A DNA stretch of 64,000 nt, from the NCBI GenBank assembly GCA_964481145.1, contig CAYZTA010000010.1:1-64000 (forward strand), written 5' to 3'. Each line of letters opens with the position of its first letter. Positions within the stretch are counted from its first letter, which is position 1. The notes beneath the pieces were generated by a model. It saw only the letters and a program-made list of their open reading frames with translations. It did not search any database and was not told the origin of the DNA. The DNA comes from Sandaracinus sp964481145. GTDB lineage: Bacteria; Myxococcota_A; Polyangia; Polyangiales; Sandaracinaceae. A program made the position numbers and the translations under genes. This document shows positions 60,774 to 64,000 of the stretch, one piece after another.

Positions 60774-63700
60774 ATGACCACGTTTCGTTGCTACGTGATC
60801 GGAAACGAATCGCTCGCAATCCAGTGCGCCGACATTCTGATCGATCGAGGCCATACCGTGCTCGGTATCGTCTCTTCGGACGAGGGCATCGGGAAGTGGG
60901 CAGCCCAAAAGAACATCGCTCTGATCGCCCCCGGCAAAGGTTTGGCGGAGCGACTCCGCGCACGAGATCCGTCATTCGATTGGCTCTTCTCGATCGCCAA
61001 TCTCACGATCATCCCCGAGGATGTGCTCGCACTTCCAAAGCAAGGCGCCATCAATTTCCATGATGGTCCCTTGCCACGTTACGCCGGTTTGAATGCCCCC
61101 ATGTGGGCACTCCTTCATGGCGAAAGGGAGCACGGCATCCGGTGGCACCTCATCGAAGGAGGCGTCGATGAAGGGGATATCCTCGCGGAGCGCACGTTCG
61201 AAATCACCGAACGCGACACATCGGTCGTCCTCAATACGCGCTGCTACGAAGCCGCGATCGATTCGTTCACCGAGCTCGCAGAAAAACTCGCGAACGGAAC
61301 CCTGACGCGCACCCCACAAGACCTCGGAAAACGCACCTATTTCGGGCGCTACGATCGTCCCGCTGCGATGTGCACCATCGATTGGTCGCAACCCGCAGCC
61401 CACATCGCGACGCTCGTGCGCGCCCTCGATTTCGGTCCGCGATACGCAAATCCAGTGGGTGCGGCGAAATCGCTTTCTGCGACCGATCCCTTGCTTCTGC
61501 CCGAGGTGCAAGAAGGCAGCGCTGAAGTCGCCGAAGAACCCGGCACGATCATCACGGTCGCCAACGGCGCCATCGAAGTGGCCACTGGTGCTGGTTCTCT
61601 TCGTTTCCCTCGCGTGCTCTCGCCAGTGGGTCAAGCACTCGACGACGCCGCTCTCGCCAAGCTCGGCGTGGTTGAGGGCGCGCGGTTGCCGTGGTCGGAT
61701 GAAACCGAAGCTGCGCGCCTCGGCGAGGTCGATCAGCTCCTCGCCAAGCACGAGACCTTTTGGACCCAACGTCTCTCGGCTGTGGCTTCCCTCGAGTTGC
61801 CGTATGCCGATCGCAGCACGACCAAGCCCGCGGTCTGGGTGCGTGCTCCCGTGACCGTTCCAGAGGGACTCGATCATGAATCGGTGCTCGCCGCAGCCGT
61901 CGCGTGGATCTCGCGCATCACGGGTCAACGGACGTTCGACATCGGTCATCGCCATCCCGAGCTCGTCAAGGCCACGCAGGGGGTCACGAATCTCGTCGCG
62001 CCTTCGGTTCCGATGCACGTCGAGATCGTGGAGGGGCAGAGCTTCGCCGAGCTGCGCACGAACGTCTCGGCAACTCGGAAATCCCTCTCCGTTCATCTCA
62101 CCTATCCGCGAGATCTCTTCGCGCGCACCCCTGGCCTCGTCTCGCATCCGACGGAGATCACGATCGAGGAGACCGACGCGCTCGACACAGTCAAGCCCAA
62201 GCGCGGCGAGCTCCTCGAGATCGCGATCAGCGGAGACGGACGGCGCGCGATGCTCATCATCGATAGCGCGCGGGTCGCCGCAGCCCATCTCGAAAAAATG
62301 GTCGGCCGCTTCAGCACGTTGCTCGAAGCCGTCGCCCGCGATGCCGCGATTGCCGTCGCACGCTTGCCCTTGCTCGCACCGGATGAGCTCGATCGGGTGC
62401 TGCGCCAATGGAACGACACGGCCGCGCAATATCCGGAGAGCAGCTGCATTCATCAACTCTTCGAAGCGCAGGTGGATCGGACACCCGAGGACATCGCACT
62501 CGTCTTCGAGCGCACCGAGCTGAGCTATCGCGAGCTCGATCGCCAGGCCAATCGACTGGCACACTATCTCATCGAGATCGGCGTCACACCCGACACGCTC
62601 GTGGCGCTTCACGTCGATCGTTCGGTGGAGATCGTCGTGGGTGCGCTCGCGATCTGGAAAGCCGGCGGCGCGTATGTCCCGGTCGATCCGAGCTACCCCG
62701 CAGATCGTGTCGCGCTTTATGTCGAAGACAGCCAAGCCAAGGTCGTTCTGAGCAAAGACTCCCTGGCACACGCCCTCCCCCACACCGGCGCCACGGTCGT
62801 GCGGCTCGATGGCGATGCGGCACGCTTCGCAAACAAGCCCGACACTCGCCCCGGGCTCGCGATCCCCAGCGCGAGCCTCGCATACGTCATCTACACCTCC
62901 GGCTCCACGGGACGTCCCAAAGGCGTCATGATCGAGCATCGGAACGCGGCCAACTTCTTCACCGGCATGGATCCGGTGATCCCTCGTTCACCGAGCTCGA
63001 CTTGGCTCGCGGTCACGAGCCTCTCGTTCGACATCTCGATCCTCGAGCTCTTCTACACGATTTGCCGAGGCTTTCGCGTCGTCGTCACGGGCGATGAAGA
63101 CAGAACGCTCGTCTCGAGCGGACGCGCGACGCACACCGATCGCGCCATCGGCTTTTCGCTCTTTTATTTCGCGAGTGACGAGGGCGAAAAAAACGCCGGC
63201 AAATATCGGGCGCTCTTGGAAGGCGCGAAGTTCGCCGATCGCAACGGATTTCAAGCGGTCTGGACCCCCGAGCGACACTTCGGCGCATTCGGCGGCCTCT
63301 ACCCGAACCCGAGCGTCGCGAGCGCCGCGATCGCCGCCATCACCCAACACGTCAAGATCCGCAGCGGCTCGTGCGTGTTGCCGCTCCATCATCCGATTCG
63401 CGTCGCCGAAGAGTGGGCCCTCGTCGACAACCTCTCCAATGGACGCGTCGGAATCTCTTTCGCATCGGGCTGGCATCCGAACGATTTCGTCCTACGTCCT
63501 GAAAATTTCGCAGACGCCAAGGGCGCGATGATCCGGGACATCGACCTCGTGCGTCGGCTTTGGCGCGGAGAGACGATCGAGTTTTCGGGGCCCAAAGGGC
63601 CAGTCCCGGTCCGCACTCTTCCGCGTCCCGTGCAAGCCGAGCTTCCCGTGTGGGTCACCGCCGCGGGGAATCCCGAGACATTCGCGGCCGCCGGCCGGAT

Positions 63701-64000
63701 GGGCGCGGGCATTCTCACGCACTTGCTCGGTCAAACGATCGACGAAGTGCGCGAGAAGGTGATTGCCTATCGGAAAGCCTGGAAAGAAGCGGGATTCGAG
63801 GGAGAAGGGCACGTCACGCTGATGCTCCACACCTTCATCGGAGATGACGAAGCGGCCGTGAAAGAGACCGCGCGCGAGCCGATGAAAGAGTATCTCCGCA
63901 GCTCGCTTGCGCTCATCGCGCAGCACGCGTGGTCCTTTCCAGCATTCAAGCGGGTCGCCAAAGAAGGCGCCAAATTCGAAGACAATTTCGGCTCTTTGTC
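60774..64000 (+). CDS. NRPS: formyltransferase - partial condensation - adenylation with inserted luciferase-like monooxygenase (3' end outside window)
   Basis: An open frame of 1075 codons from ATG 60774 (ribosome site caggga) to the window end, with no stop. Residues 1 to about 300 are a methionyl-tRNA-formyltransferase-like domain with catalytic Asn94, His96 and Asp132 (INFHDGPLPRYAGLNAPMW; GGVDEGDIL), which in NRPS proteins N-formylates an amino group. Residues about 330-550 look like the C-terminal half of a condensation domain. From about 559 an adenylation domain begins, with core A3 YVIYTSGSTGRPKG (704-717) and A4 SFDISILELF. From about 792 the sequence becomes an FMN-dependent luciferase-like monooxygenase of the MupA/Atu3671 group (IGFSLFYFASDEGEKNAGKY; WTPERHFGAFGGLYPNPSVA; ISFASGWHPNDFV), inserted after A4. 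Such insertions are known in natural-product NRPS; the oxidised product here is not predictable. Confidence 0.93.
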   Translation, partial: MTTFRCYVIGNESLAIQCADILIDRGHTVLGIVSSDEGIGKWAAQKNIALIAPGKGLAERLRARDPSFDWLFSIANLTIIPEDVLALPKQGAINFHDGPLPRYAGLNAPMWALLHGEREHGIRWHLIEGGVDEGDILAERTFEITERDTSVVLNTRCYEAAIDSFTELAEKLANGTLTRTPQDLGKRTYFGRYDRPAAMCTIDWSQPAAHIATLVRALDFGPRYANPVGAAKSLSATDPLLLPEVQEGSAEVAEEPGTIITVANGAIEVATGAGSLRFPRVLSPVGQALDDAALAKLGVVEGARLPWSDETEAARLGEVDQLLAKHETFWTQRLSAVASLELPYADRSTTKPAVWVRAPVTVPEGLDHESVLAAAVAWISRITGQRTFDIGHRHPELVKATQGVTNLVAPSVPMHVEIVEGQSFAELRTNVSATRKSLSVHLTYPRDLFARTPGLVSHPTEITIEETDALDTVKPKRGELLEIAISGDGRRAMLIIDSARVAAAHLEKMVGRFSTLLEAVARDAAIAVARLPLLAPDELDRVLRQWNDTAAQYPESSCIHQLFEAQVDRTPEDIALVFERTELSYRELDRQANRLAHYLIEIGVTPDTLVALHVDRSVEIVVGALAIWKAGGAYVPVDPSYPADRVALYVEDSQAKVVLSKDSLAHALPHTGATVVRLDGDAARFANKPDTRPGLAIPSASLAYVIYTSGSTGRPKGVMIEHRNAANFFTGMDPVIPRSPSSTWLAVTSLSFDISILELFYTICRGFRVVVTGDEDRTLVSSGRATHTDRAIGFSLFYFASDEGEKNAGKYRALLEGAKFADRNGFQAVWTPERHFGAFGGLYPNPSVASAAIAAITQHVKIRSGSCVLPLHHPIRVAEEWALVDNLSNGRVGISFASGWHPNDFVLRPENFADAKGAMIRDIDLVRRLWRGETIEFSGPKGPVPVRTLPRPVQAELPVWVTAAGNPETFAAAGRMGAGILTHLLGQTIDEVREKVIAYRKAWKEAGFEGEGHVTLMLHTFIGDDEAAVKETAREPMKEYLRSSLALIAQHAWSFPAFKRVAKEGAKFEDNFGSL

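Noticed and set aside
60972..62939. 655-codon open frame antisense to the NRPS
   Set aside because: The plus strand encodes recognisable formyltransferase and adenylation motifs across the same bases.

Overview
The window is GC-rich bacterial chromosome, most likely from Myxococcota (a Polyangiales or Sandaracinus-like relative). This rests on family content: Ser/Thr kinases with the HRDVSPQN catalytic loop and PEGA domains, free PEGA and HEAT/TPR exoproteins, a 3735-residue TPR protein, an orphan PilR-type regulator next to tandem type IV pilins, FHA and J-domain regulators, and an NRPS at the right edge. No rRNA, tRNA, CRISPR array or insertion sequence was recognised. Taxonomy is inference; no 16S is present.

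Left part (1-15 kb): the 3' end of a gene with a 51-bp in-frame tandem repeat; a fused acetate kinase-PduL gene; a small exported protein; a three-GAF histidine kinase; proB with an unknown partner; an rplC lying outside any S10 operon, followed by rlmE; a PEGA protein; an M18 aminopeptidase; two exported/membrane proteins, one with an HExxH peptidase site; a 46-residue basic protein with an excellent Shine-Dalgarno; and a class IV aminotransferase. The aminotransferase lies 6 bp downstream of the giant TPR gene, which fills 15.1-26.3 kb.

Middle part (26-44 kb): a b561-like membrane protein and HMG-CoA lyase, then a surface-appendage region. A PilR/NtrC-type activator is followed by three tandem type IV pilins, the last with a sigma-54 -24/-12 promoter, and by a membrane-anchored helical-repeat protein. 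Converging on these is an operon of a PEGA Ser/Thr kinase, a fourth pilin-like protein with Gln at the usual Glu5 position, and a GT-C glycosyltransferase with a TPR tail. All four pilin-like proteins share a GDLDGDG loop. After them come a large membrane-anchored phosphodiester-glycosidase-like protein and a HEAT protein coupled to a PQQ-propeller/HEAT lipoprotein.

Right part (44-64 kb): a minus-strand run glgB - GH57 - mazG - FHA/LuxR regulator - J-domain protein; a Ser/Thr kinase broken by one missing base; a minus-strand run of alpha/beta hydrolase - lipoprotein - trpG - trpD - trpC - SDR - lipase; then, divergently, a cobalamin riboswitch driving a predicted beta-propeller lipoprotein (possibly analogous to BtuG), an SLBB polysaccharide-export lipoprotein, and the start of an NRPS in which a formyltransferase domain precedes an adenylation domain interrupted by a luciferase-like monooxygenase. 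The NRPS runs off the right edge.
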